Positions 1 to 5,606 of a stretch of 34,813 nucleotides of DNA are shown here, in pieces; within the stretch, counting starts at the first letter, position 1, and the number at the start of each line of letters is the position of its first letter. This DNA is from UBA5314 sp040217815 (GTDB lineage: Bacteria; Bacillota; Syntrophomonadia; Syntrophomonadales; Syntrophomonadaceae). Under the pieces are notes generated by a model. The model was not told the origin of the DNA. It ran no database searches and saw nothing but the letters and a program-made list of their open reading frames with translations. Position numbers and translations under genes: made by a program. The stretch is taken from positions 1-34,813 of the forward strand of contig JBEHWI010000031.1 of NCBI GenBank assembly GCA_040217815.1, written 5' to 3'.

Positions 1-332
1 TCACGCTCAAGGCTAAGATATGGCTCCAATGGTATGTTAGAAGCAGAACAGACAATGATTCTGCTCTATTTGTAACAGAGAGGAAACCTCACCGTCGTAT
101 AGCACTGGCTACCATACGGTATATCGTCAAAAAGGTAGGTAGAAACACAAGCGTTAGAACGACAGTCTACCCACATAAATGGAGACACACTTTTGCCACA
201 CATCTCCTAAATCGTGGGGCATCACTCGAAGGAGTACAGAGTCTGCTTGGCCATAGTAAAATCGAGACCACAATGATTTATTGTGAACTTTCGGGGGTTC
301 GACGAAAGGAAATACACAACAAACATTTCTAA
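1..332 (+). CDS. Tyrosine recombinase (XerC/D-like integrase), C-terminal part
   Basis: This is the 3' end of a gene cut by the left edge; the frame starts at base 3 and ends with TAA at 330-332, giving about 109 residues. The C-terminal catalytic fold of tyrosine recombinases is visible: the box II segment PHKWRHTFATHLLNRG with the HxxR pair, then LLGHSKIETTMIY, which supplies the GH motif and the tyrosine nucleophile. The first catalytic arginine and lysine lie outside the window. These enzymes cut and rejoin DNA at attachment or dif-type sites. A rho-independent terminator follows at once. It may be the integrase of the element whose other boundary is seen in comM, or a second XerC-like protein of the kind found inside Firmicutes phages; the sequence here cannot decide. 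Confidence 0.88.
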   Translation, partial: TLKAKIWLQWYVRSRTDNDSALFVTERKPHRRIALATIRYIVKKVGRNTSVRTTVYPHKWRHTFATHLLNRGASLEGVQSLLGHSKIETTMIYCELSGVRRKEIHNKHF

Positions 333-360
333 ATACCAAACGTTTGGGAACAAGAATCTG

Positions 361-384
361 GCCGCTCCGATCGGGGCGGCTTTA
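361..384 (+). terminator. Rho-independent terminator after the recombinase
   Basis: An 8-bp GC-rich stem (361-368 with 373-380, one G-U pair) encloses a GATC loop and is followed by TTTAT. It sits 28 bases after the recombinase stop and before the methylase, so the two genes are probably separate transcription units. Confidence 0.8.
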
Positions 385-424
385 TATTCAGTCGAGATAA
401 TTGTTTGTGAAAGGAGATGCAGCA

Positions 425-1225
425 TTGGACAGCTTTATTTCGTGGATTGGAGGTAAAAACAGCTTAAAAAGACTAATAGCAGAAAAAATACCGCCAAATC
501 TTGACCGATATGTAGAGGTATTTGGAGGTGCTGCCTGGGTACTGTTTTACAAAGATCGCTATGCAACCACGGATATTTATAACGACTACAATAGTGCCCT
601 GACTAACTTATTCCGCTGCGTAAAATATCACGTTCAGGAGCTTCAAAGGGAATTAATGTGGGTGTTAAATTCTAGACAAGTATTTGAGGACTATAGAGCT
701 CAGATGCTGATGCCTGGGATGACGGACATCCAAAAGGCTGCCCGTTTTTTCTTGCTTATTCGGTTATCCTATGGTTCTAACGGCCATAATTACGGCTGCG
801 TTAAGAAAGATGTACTTAAAATGTGCGATTACCTCGCTCAGGTTCAGACTCGATTGTCATCCGTAATTATCGAGAATAGGGATTTCGAGACCTTAATCAA
901 GATTTATGATAGACCAGAAACCATATTTTATCTTGATCCTCCGTACTACGGAACGGAAAAATACTATTCGGTTGAATTCGGGAATGAAGACCACTTGCGA
1001 CTTAAGAATTGCTTAGCAAATATAAAAGGCAGGTTTTTATTATCTTACAATGATTGCTCTGAAGTTCGGGAGCTATACGACGGATTTATCATAGAGAACG
1101 TATCCCGGCCCCATAATCTACTGGCCAGATACAACCCCCAGGAAGAATTTATGGAATTATTAATAAGGAACTATGATTACGAATCGGAAGAAGCTAGCCT
1201 GGGTAGTTTGTTCGAATTCGATTAG
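425..1225 (+). CDS. dam: DNA adenine methylase, D12 class (Dam/DpnM-like)
   Basis: The 266-residue product transfers a methyl group from AdoMet to N6 of adenine, most likely at a GATC-like site, though specificity cannot be read here. It shows the D12-class order: motif X WIGGK at residues 7-11, the AdoMet-binding motif I in YVEVFGGAAWVLF at 29-41, and the catalytic DPPY at 171-174. The TTG at 425 is chosen because AAGGAG at 411-416 lies 8 bases upstream; an in-frame TTG at 401 has no such site. No restriction endonuclease gene is adjacent, so this looks like an orphan phage-type methylase that protects the element or marks its DNA. Its AT-rich composition differs from the host genes to the right. 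Confidence 0.9.
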   Translation: MDSFISWIGGKNSLKRLIAEKIPPNLDRYVEVFGGAAWVLFYKDRYATTDIYNDYNSALTNLFRCVKYHVQELQRELMWVLNSRQVFEDYRAQMLMPGMTDIQKAARFFLLIRLSYGSNGHNYGCVKKDVLKMCDYLAQVQTRLSSVIIENRDFETLIKIYDRPETIFYLDPPYYGTEKYYSVEFGNEDHLRLKNCLANIKGRFLLSYNDCSEVRELYDGFIIENVSRPHNLLARYNPQEEFMELLIRNYDYESEEASLGSLFEFD

Positions 1226-1324
1226 TGGAAATGCCATCAAGCGTTGACAAAAAATAGTTTTCGATTGGAGGTGATGGCCGGGTAGAACCGGCCCTATCTA
1301 AATACTGGCGGGAGGGGATGAGAA

Positions 1325-1546
1325 TTGGCGCAGGAATTACAATGTCATAACCACACTGGGATAACAACCAAATTGGAGAATATCGAGAAGTGGCAAGAGC
1401 ATCACGAGAAAGCAACCCATGTGAGAATTGAAAAGGATATCAATGATCTCAAGAACAGACTGCCTCTATGGGCCACCATTTTGATCTCCGGCATGGGGAC
1501 AGTTATTGGCTACCTGGTGGCCTTTCTGAAAATCAAAGGGGTGTAG
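1325..1546 (+). CDS. XhlA-like small phage membrane protein
   Basis: The 73-residue protein starts with TTG behind GGGAGGGGA. Its first 45 or so residues are charged and probably coiled-coil (TKLENIEKWQEHHEKATHVR and the following lysine/aspartate-rich segment). A single hydrophobic segment follows (about residues 48-68, WATILISGMGTVIGYLVAFL) with a short basic tail. This layout matches the haemolysin XhlA family, which in Bacillus phage PBSX acts with a holin and an amidase to lyse the cell. The next two genes follow within a few bases and include an amidase, which supports the lysis-module reading. Similarity is judged by layout, not by a search. Confidence 0.65.
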   Translation: MAQELQCHNHTGITTKLENIEKWQEHHEKATHVRIEKDINDLKNRLPLWATILISGMGTVIGYLVAFLKIKGV

Positions 1547-1551
1547 GGGGA

Positions 1552-1749
1552 ATGAAAAACAAATACTCAAAGGTCATTGTGGCGGCGGTAATTTTACTGA
1601 ATACAGGCTTTACCATGGGAACTCTCTATACATTTCTACGAGTTGGCAGTGAACCGACTGCGCTTATTACAGCCTGGTTCGCGTTTACCACTGGGGAGCT
1701 CTGGTTGCTGGCCGGGATCCGAAAGGCCAAGGCAAAGGGGGAGGAATAG
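1552..1749 (+). CDS. Small two-helix membrane protein, possible holin
   Basis: The 65-residue protein starts at ATG 1552, just after a GGGGG run that overlaps the end of the previous gene's stop region; a longer in-frame reading from 1468 would lie inside the xhlA-like gene and lacks a ribosome site. Two hydrophobic segments are visible (about residues 8-29 and 38-55), separated by a short loop, and the tail is basic and acidic (RKAKAKGEE). Such small two-span proteins next to an amidase are typical phage holins, which make the lesion that lets the amidase reach the wall. I do not recognise a named family; the function comes from size, topology and position. Confidence 0.6.
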   Translation: MKNKYSKVIVAAVILLNTGFTMGTLYTFLRVGSEPTALITAWFAFTTGELWLLAGIRKAKAKGEE

Positions 1750-1750
1750 G

Positions 1751-2626
1751 ATGCTGCGATTTTATATTGAAAAAGGTCATGGGGAAAAAACAGCCAATAA
1801 CCAAAACGACCCGGGGGCAACCTCGGGTTCTTTCATCGAACACGATATGAATGTGGTTTATGCTTCTGCACTGGCTCACCGTTTAGCAGAGCGCGGATTT
1901 ATTGTTGATCTTGAGAGCGATGATATATCAATCGGGGATAACGGCCGGGCAGCTGCCTCTCTGGGAGCAGACGTAATTATTTCCTGCCACGAGAACGCAG
2001 GTGGGGGCAACCGGGGCGAAGTAATCTATGGTTGGGGAGAAGGAGCCTCAGAATTGGCCGAGGTAATCGCTGGCGTTCTAAGGGCATTTGGTCAATCGGA
2101 AGTCCGGACCTACCAAGCCAAACCGAACGGAGCTGGGAATGCTGAGTATTTTGGAATATTACGGGTCAGTCGGGCCAATGGAGTGCCAATAGGGGTAATA
2201 ATCGAGCCCTGCTTCCTGGATAATTCTGAGGACGTCCAGCTCAACGATACCAATGAAAAATTGACGGCCATGGGTGTTGCTATTGCAAATGCCATTGCTG
2301 ATGCTTATGGCGGGATGCCCCTGCAAGACAATTCGGACTACGAGGCCGCTGTGGCGCATCTGGTAGGTAGGGGAATTATCGGCAGCCCTGATTATTGGAT
2401 AAAAGCTGTTGCCAACGGTGCAGCCGTCAGGGGAGACTGGATGGCCGTAGTTCTTCAAGGCATGACCGGGACCGCCCGCTTGCAGGATGCTGTGGCCGCC
2501 CTGGTGGCTGCGGGGGTGATAGGGTCACCGGATTACTGGCTGGAGAATTGCCAGGCTGGGCAGACGGTCCAGGCAGCCTATGCAAAGTTTGTTATTGTAA
2601 GCGGTGTTCAAGCACTGGGGATATAA
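1751..2626 (+). CDS. N-acetylmuramoyl-L-alanine amidase (Amidase_3) with two C-terminal repeats, phage endolysin
   Basis: The 291-residue enzyme cleaves the bond between muramic acid and L-alanine in peptidoglycan. The zinc amidase_3 fold covers about residues 1-188: H10 in EKGHGEK, E30, H80 in ISCHENA and the catalytic-type glutamate E152 in IIEPCFLDN. There is no signal peptide, as expected for an endolysin that leaves through a holin. The C-terminus holds two similar units of about 40 residues (197-238 and 244-286), each with a G-[IV]-IGSPDYW core, probably a wall-binding or oligomerisation module. The start ATG at 1751 is one base after the previous stop, behind GGGGGAGGA, so the gene is translated with the small membrane genes. 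Confidence 0.88.
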   Translation: MLRFYIEKGHGEKTANNQNDPGATSGSFIEHDMNVVYASALAHRLAERGFIVDLESDDISIGDNGRAAASLGADVIISCHENAGGGNRGEVIYGWGEGASELAEVIAGVLRAFGQSEVRTYQAKPNGAGNAEYFGILRVSRANGVPIGVIIEPCFLDNSEDVQLNDTNEKLTAMGVAIANAIADAYGGMPLQDNSDYEAAVAHLVGRGIIGSPDYWIKAVANGAAVRGDWMAVVLQGMTGTARLQDAVAALVAAGVIGSPDYWLENCQAGQTVQAAYAKFVIVSGVQALGI

Positions 2627-2642
2627 AGAAAGGGGAACTGTA

Positions 2643-3029
2643 ATGAATATAAAGCGAAAAGTTGGATTATTGATAATGTTGATAACGATGCTGGTTTTAA
2701 CGTTGGCCTTGCCCGTGTTAGCAGCTGATACCACAACGGACAGAACAACTGCGAATTATGCGACTATGGCGATAGGTGGAGTATCGTTGCCGTTGCTGAT
2801 TCAGGTGGCAGTAGGCCTTGCCAAGAAGCTTGGATTCCCGACGGCCTACTGCCCGCATCTAGCAGCAGGGTTGGGGATTGTTGGCGCTGTAGCCGTTGTG
2901 CTAATTGCCGGCCAACCGTTTTACTATGGAATTGTAGCAGGAATTATGTTAGGCGGTTTGTCTTGTGGAATATATGACGCCAGTAAGGGAATAAGCTCGA
3001 CAAACATAGACTCATCAGCCAGCACTTGA
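2643..3029 (+). CDS. Small secreted or membrane protein of the lysis region
   Basis: The 128-residue protein starts at ATG 2643 behind AAAGGGGAA. It begins like a signal peptide: basic NIKRK, a hydrophobic stretch and an ALPVLAAD cleavage-like site near residue 25. A mature part follows with two to three further hydrophobic segments (about 38-53, 70-87 and 90-108) and a serine/threonine-rich tail. It is the last gene before a strong terminator and belongs to the lysis module by position. A holin or anti-holin role is possible, but no family is recognised with confidence. A signal peptide on a phage membrane protein is slightly unusual. Confidence 0.6.
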   Translation: MNIKRKVGLLIMLITMLVLTLALPVLAADTTTDRTTANYATMAIGGVSLPLLIQVAVGLAKKLGFPTAYCPHLAAGLGIVGAVAVVLIAGQPFYYGIVAGIMLGGLSCGIYDASKGISSTNIDSSAST

Positions 3030-3047
3030 TGGTATTTACCAGACATA

Positions 3048-3076
3048 AAGCCCGGGGGGGAGACCTCGGGCTTTTT
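3048..3076. terminator. Bidirectional terminator between lysis module and the ComM chimera
   Basis: The stem AAGCCCG (3048-3054) pairs with CGGGCTT (3067-3073), extended by a few G-C/G-U pairs around a G-rich loop. On the plus strand it runs into CTTTTTCTTT. On the minus strand it is preceded by an A-rich run and followed by a short TTTA. It lies between two convergent genes and can end both. Confidence 0.78.
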
Positions 3077-3096
3077 CTTTATGATATCTTTAATGA

Positions 3097-4596
3097 TTAT
3101 ATTTTAATCCGAGACTCCTTTAATTTTTGTAACAAAAAAGCTTTTGGTCTGCCCTTTTCTCCTTCCGCAAGAGTGTCTCGGCATATTCCCAAGGTATTCG
3201 CAAATTCAGTTTGAGATAGACCACGACATTTACGATAATAAGCGAGTTTTTGACCCCAGGTAGCATTAGAAGGAAGGGGGCCCACCAGATATTCTATGGT
3301 TACTCCTAAGAAATCAGCGAGTCTTTTTAAATCTCTAAAATATATGGGTATATGACTATCCAATTCCCAGGTTCTTAGCGTTCCAACGGGTAAATTACAT
3401 TGGTCATATATTTGCTGTTGGGTCAATCCCTTCAAATACCGGGCCTTTTTTAATCTTTGCCCAAAAGTATTTTCCGGGTAGGTTTGCTTAATTTCGGATT
3501 CGAATTCAAAGTGTTGCTCTCTAGCATTTGGTATGAAAGAGCAAGGGTTCATAGCTCCGATCAGTGAGAAACGAGCTGGATAGGTATAAGTGGCTTGAAC
3601 TCGGGCAACGCTGATTTCCTTATCTTCCAGAGGCTGACGTAGCGCTTCCAACACATCCCGGTTAAACTCGGGTAGTTCGTCCATAAAAAGAACCCCATTG
3701 TGGGCCAGGCTTATTTCTCCGGGTCTGGGTATACGGCCGCCGCCCACCATGCTTGCGGCAGAGGCACTTCGATGCGGGGAGCGGAAAGGCCTGCTCTCAA
3801 CGAGCGGGTTTTTGGAGTTGAGTAATCCAGCCACTGAGTAGATCCGGGTGGTTTCCAGTATCTCCTCCCGGGTCATGGGGGGAAGGATACCTGCAAACCT
3901 TCGGGCCAGCATAGTTTTACCGCCTCCCGGAGGCCCCAGCATGAGGACATTGTGCATCCCCGCCGCGGCTACCAGGAGGGCCCGTTTGCTGTCTTGCTGC
4001 CCCTTTACCTCACTGAAATCTGGGTAGCTCTTGCCGGTATTTAACAATTCAGATGAGCCCTGGGCCCTGGGCAGTTCTTCTTCTCCAGCTATGCTACGGC
4101 AAAGCTGGCTCAAACTGGCGGTTGTAAACGAGCTTACTTCATTAACCAGTGCGGCTTCCCGGCTGTTGTCGGCCGGTATTATCAGGCAGGCATCAGAACG
4201 CCACCGGGCGAGTTCCATGACCATGGGCAGTACTCCCGGTATCATATGCAGGCCGCCATTCAGAGAGAGTTCTCCGCAGAAAAACCAGTTGTCGGGAAGT
4301 AAGTCCACGGGGAGCTGCCCTGATGCGATCAAGATGGCCAGTGCAATGGGCAGGTCGAAATGACTGCCTTCTTTTTTGAGATCAGCCGGGGCCAGGTTGA
4401 CAGTAATACGCTGGCGGGGAAATTCAAACCCCGAGTTTTTTATGGCCGGCCGCACCCTTTCCCGGGCTTCTTTGGTGGCCGCGCTGGCCAGGCCGGAAAG
4501 CTCAAAGGAGGGCAGACCACTATGTATATCCACTTCAACTTTTACCGGTCGGGCTTCTATCCCGACCAATACCAGGGAATTAACCGCAGCCAGCAT
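3097..4596 (-). CDS. comM: Chimeric ComM/YifB AAA+ protein, truncated and fused to a double helix-turn-helix tail
   Basis: Residues 1-352 are a normal ComM/YifB (Mg-chelatase-like AAA+ ATPase, a branch-migration helicase in natural transformation). They include the ChlI-like N-terminal domain, Walker A GPPGGGKT at 221-228, Walker B with MDELPEF at 305-311, and the start of the conserved AMNPC motif at 348-352. Here a usual ComM continues with PCGY and about 150 more residues carrying sensor 2 and the C-terminal domain. Instead the frame continues into an unrelated 147-residue tail with two Xre/Cro-type HTH units (about 377-437, with RLKKARYLKGLTQQQI, and 445-497). ATP hydrolysis and hexamer function are probably lost. 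The ATG start at 4596 has GGGGGA upstream. The neighbouring phage-like genes indicate that a mobile element inserted at the NPC codons. Confidence 0.9.
   Translation of the reverse strand: MLAAVNSLVLVGIEARPVKVEVDIHSGLPSFELSGLASAATKEARERVRPAIKNSGFEFPRQRITVNLAPADLKKEGSHFDLPIALAILIASGQLPVDLLPDNWFFCGELSLNGGLHMIPGVLPMVMELARWRSDACLIIPADNSREAALVNEVSSFTTASLSQLCRSIAGEEELPRAQGSSELLNTGKSYPDFSEVKGQQDSKRALLVAAAGMHNVLMLGPPGGGKTMLARRFAGILPPMTREEILETTRIYSVAGLLNSKNPLVESRPFRSPHRSASAASMVGGGRIPRPGEISLAHNGVLFMDELPEFNRDVLEALRQPLEDKEISVARVQATYTYPARFSLIGAMNPCSFIPNAREQHFEFESEIKQTYPENTFGQRLKKARYLKGLTQQQIYDQCNLPVGTLRTWELDSHIPIYFRDLKRLADFLGVTIEYLVGPLPSNATWGQKLAYYRKCRGLSQTEFANTLGICRDTLAEGEKGRPKAFLLQKLKESRIKI
3530..3550. 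other. Inferred junction of mobile element and host chromosome inside comM
   Basis: On the minus strand the codons for conserved ComM residues end with the cysteine codon at 3541-3543 (residue 352). Everything to the left (lower coordinates) is unrelated to ComM and is followed by phage-like genes. The exact crossover cannot be fixed, because the partner junction and the missing 3' part of comM lie outside the window. Confidence 0.7.
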
Positions 4597-4897
4597 AACT
4601 ATCCCCCATATAAAATCGCTTCAGGTAAATTATACCTGTTTTACCTGCTTGAGTCAGGGCGGGAGCTTAGAAAAAGCCGTTTATTATTATGTAATTATAT
4701 GGAAAAGTAGAATGAATAGTCGGATAATTTGCAGGATATCCCTGAAAGAGGACAACTGGTTGATTATTTAGTAAAAACATGGCGGAAATAATTTGGGCGA
4801 ATGGCTCACCCATAATATGGGATTAGCGAACTTATTGCATATTCGTTCTGCTTTTCAGGCATGATATGACTAAATGAATTCAAGGAGGCATGGATAT
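4597..4897. other. Divergent intergenic region between comM and the yvlD-like gene
   Basis: About 300 AT-rich bases separate two divergent genes. Apart from the comM promoter and its repeat, I see no gene, no stable RNA and no clear terminator here. A promoter for the rightward gene must lie in the last 150 bases, but I cannot point to one firmly. Confidence 0.5.
4622..4657 (-). promoter_or_regulatory. Probable comM promoter with overlapping inverted repeat
   Basis: On the minus strand a TATAAT box (4629-4634) lies 17 bases from a CTGACT -35-like box (4652-4657). An inverted repeat CAGGTA-N5-TACCTG (4622-4638) covers the -10 box, and a further TACCTG half-site occurs at 4642-4647. This arrangement resembles an operator. 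The start codon is about 30 bases downstream. Confidence 0.5.
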
Positions 4898-5236
4898 ATG
4901 AAACAAATTATTGGTACTATTGTCCGTTTTGTGGTTGCTGCACTGGTGTTGATGCTGGTTGGTTATTTACTGCCGGGAATAAGCGTAGCCGGATTTACAG
5001 GAGCGTTGATCGCGGCCGTAGTCATAGCGGCTATCGGATATGCGATAGAAGCGGTTTTGGGCGATCGTATATCACCTCGTTCACGCGGGCTGGTGGGCTT
5101 TTTCACCGCAGCTGTGGTAATCTATCTGGCACAGTTTATTATTCCCCGTTTTCTCTCGGTCAGTTTGTTGGGAGCGCTTCTGGCAGCCTTCGTTATTGGT
5201 TTGATAGATGCTTTTGTGCCAACCGAACTGCGTTAA
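4898..5236 (+). CDS. Phage-holin-4-superfamily membrane protein (YvlD-like)
   Basis: The 112-residue protein has four hydrophobic segments (about 5-25, 30-50, 65-85 and 88-106) and the short polar loop GDRISPRSRG between segments 2 and 3. This is the layout of the Phage_holin_4_2/YvlD family of small bacterial membrane proteins. Despite the family name these are chromosomal proteins, often linked to envelope stress, and no enzyme activity is known. The start ATG 4898 has AAGGAGG at 4882-4888. The gene is monocistronic, with a divergent neighbour upstream and a terminator downstream. It lies outside the mobile element, so a lysis role is unlikely. Confidence 0.75.
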   Translation: MKQIIGTIVRFVVAALVLMLVGYLLPGISVAGFTGALIAAVVIAAIGYAIEAVLGDRISPRSRGLVGFFTAAVVIYLAQFIIPRFLSVSLLGALLAAFVIGLIDAFVPTELR

Positions 5237-5275
5237 TTACTAACATAACTGCCTGGAATTTAATTAAAAGCCCTA

Positions 5276-5303
5276 ACAGGCCAGCCTGCTGGTCTGTTTT
5301 TTT
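5276..5303 (+). terminator. Rho-independent terminator after the yvlD-like gene
   Basis: A 9-bp stem (5276-5284 with 5289-5297, one G-U pair) closes a CCTG loop and runs into seven T residues. Confidence 0.85.
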
Positions 5304-5337
5304 ATCTGCTAAAAACGCAAAATTCGCATATTTTCAA

Positions 5338-5366
5338 TTGCTATTTGCCTGTAAGACCGGTAAAAT
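5338..5366 (+). promoter_or_regulatory. Probable sigma-A promoter of the methionine operon
   Basis: TTGCTA (5338-5343) and TAAAAT (5361-5366) are separated by 17 bases. The predicted start near 5373 would place the whole riboswitch in the leader. Confidence 0.55.
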
Positions 5367-5440
5367 ATATTGAGATAAAACTGTGTTCATAAAAGCAGGC
5401 TGTATCAGCGGTTTTATCTAAGTGAATATTCCTTAAGACT

Positions 5441-5572
5441 CTTATCCAGAGAGGTGGAGGGACTGGCCCGATGAAACCCGGCAACCGCCCTATATGGTGT
5501 ATGGTGCCAATTCCTGACAGATGAGAGGGATAAGATAACTTGCCCTCTTTATGTAATGTAAGAGGGCTTTTT
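5441..5572 (+). promoter_or_regulatory. SAM-I (S-box) riboswitch with transcription terminator
   Basis: The leader shows the S-box core: P1 arms CTTATCC (5441-5447) and GGATAAG (5528-5534), the AGAGGTGGAGGGA segment, the GATGAAACCCGGCAACC block, and GGTGCCAATTCC. A terminator follows: GCCCTCTT (5542-5549) pairs with AAGAGGGC (5560-5567) and runs into five T. AGAGGG (5524-5529), which overlaps the 3' side of P1, can pair with CCCTCT in the terminator as an antiterminator. SAM binding should therefore stabilise P1, free the terminator and switch off the downstream operon. Confidence 0.95.
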
Positions 5573-5606
5573 ATATAATTTTTATAAGATGAAAGGGGAG
5601 TCGCCT

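Noticed and set aside
401..424. Longer methylase start at TTG 401
   Set aside because: AAGGAG at 411-416 would fall inside the coding sequence; it fits TTG 425 instead, which also starts at the conserved FISWIGGK segment.
1275..1293. Hairpin GGCCGG/CCGGCC before the XhlA-like gene as terminator
   Set aside because: The stem is only six pairs and no T-run follows; it may influence translation but cannot be called a terminator.
3530..3550. Attachment-site repeat within the window
   Set aside because: I looked for a second copy of the comM core near the recombinase and elsewhere in the window and found none; the partner site must be further left.
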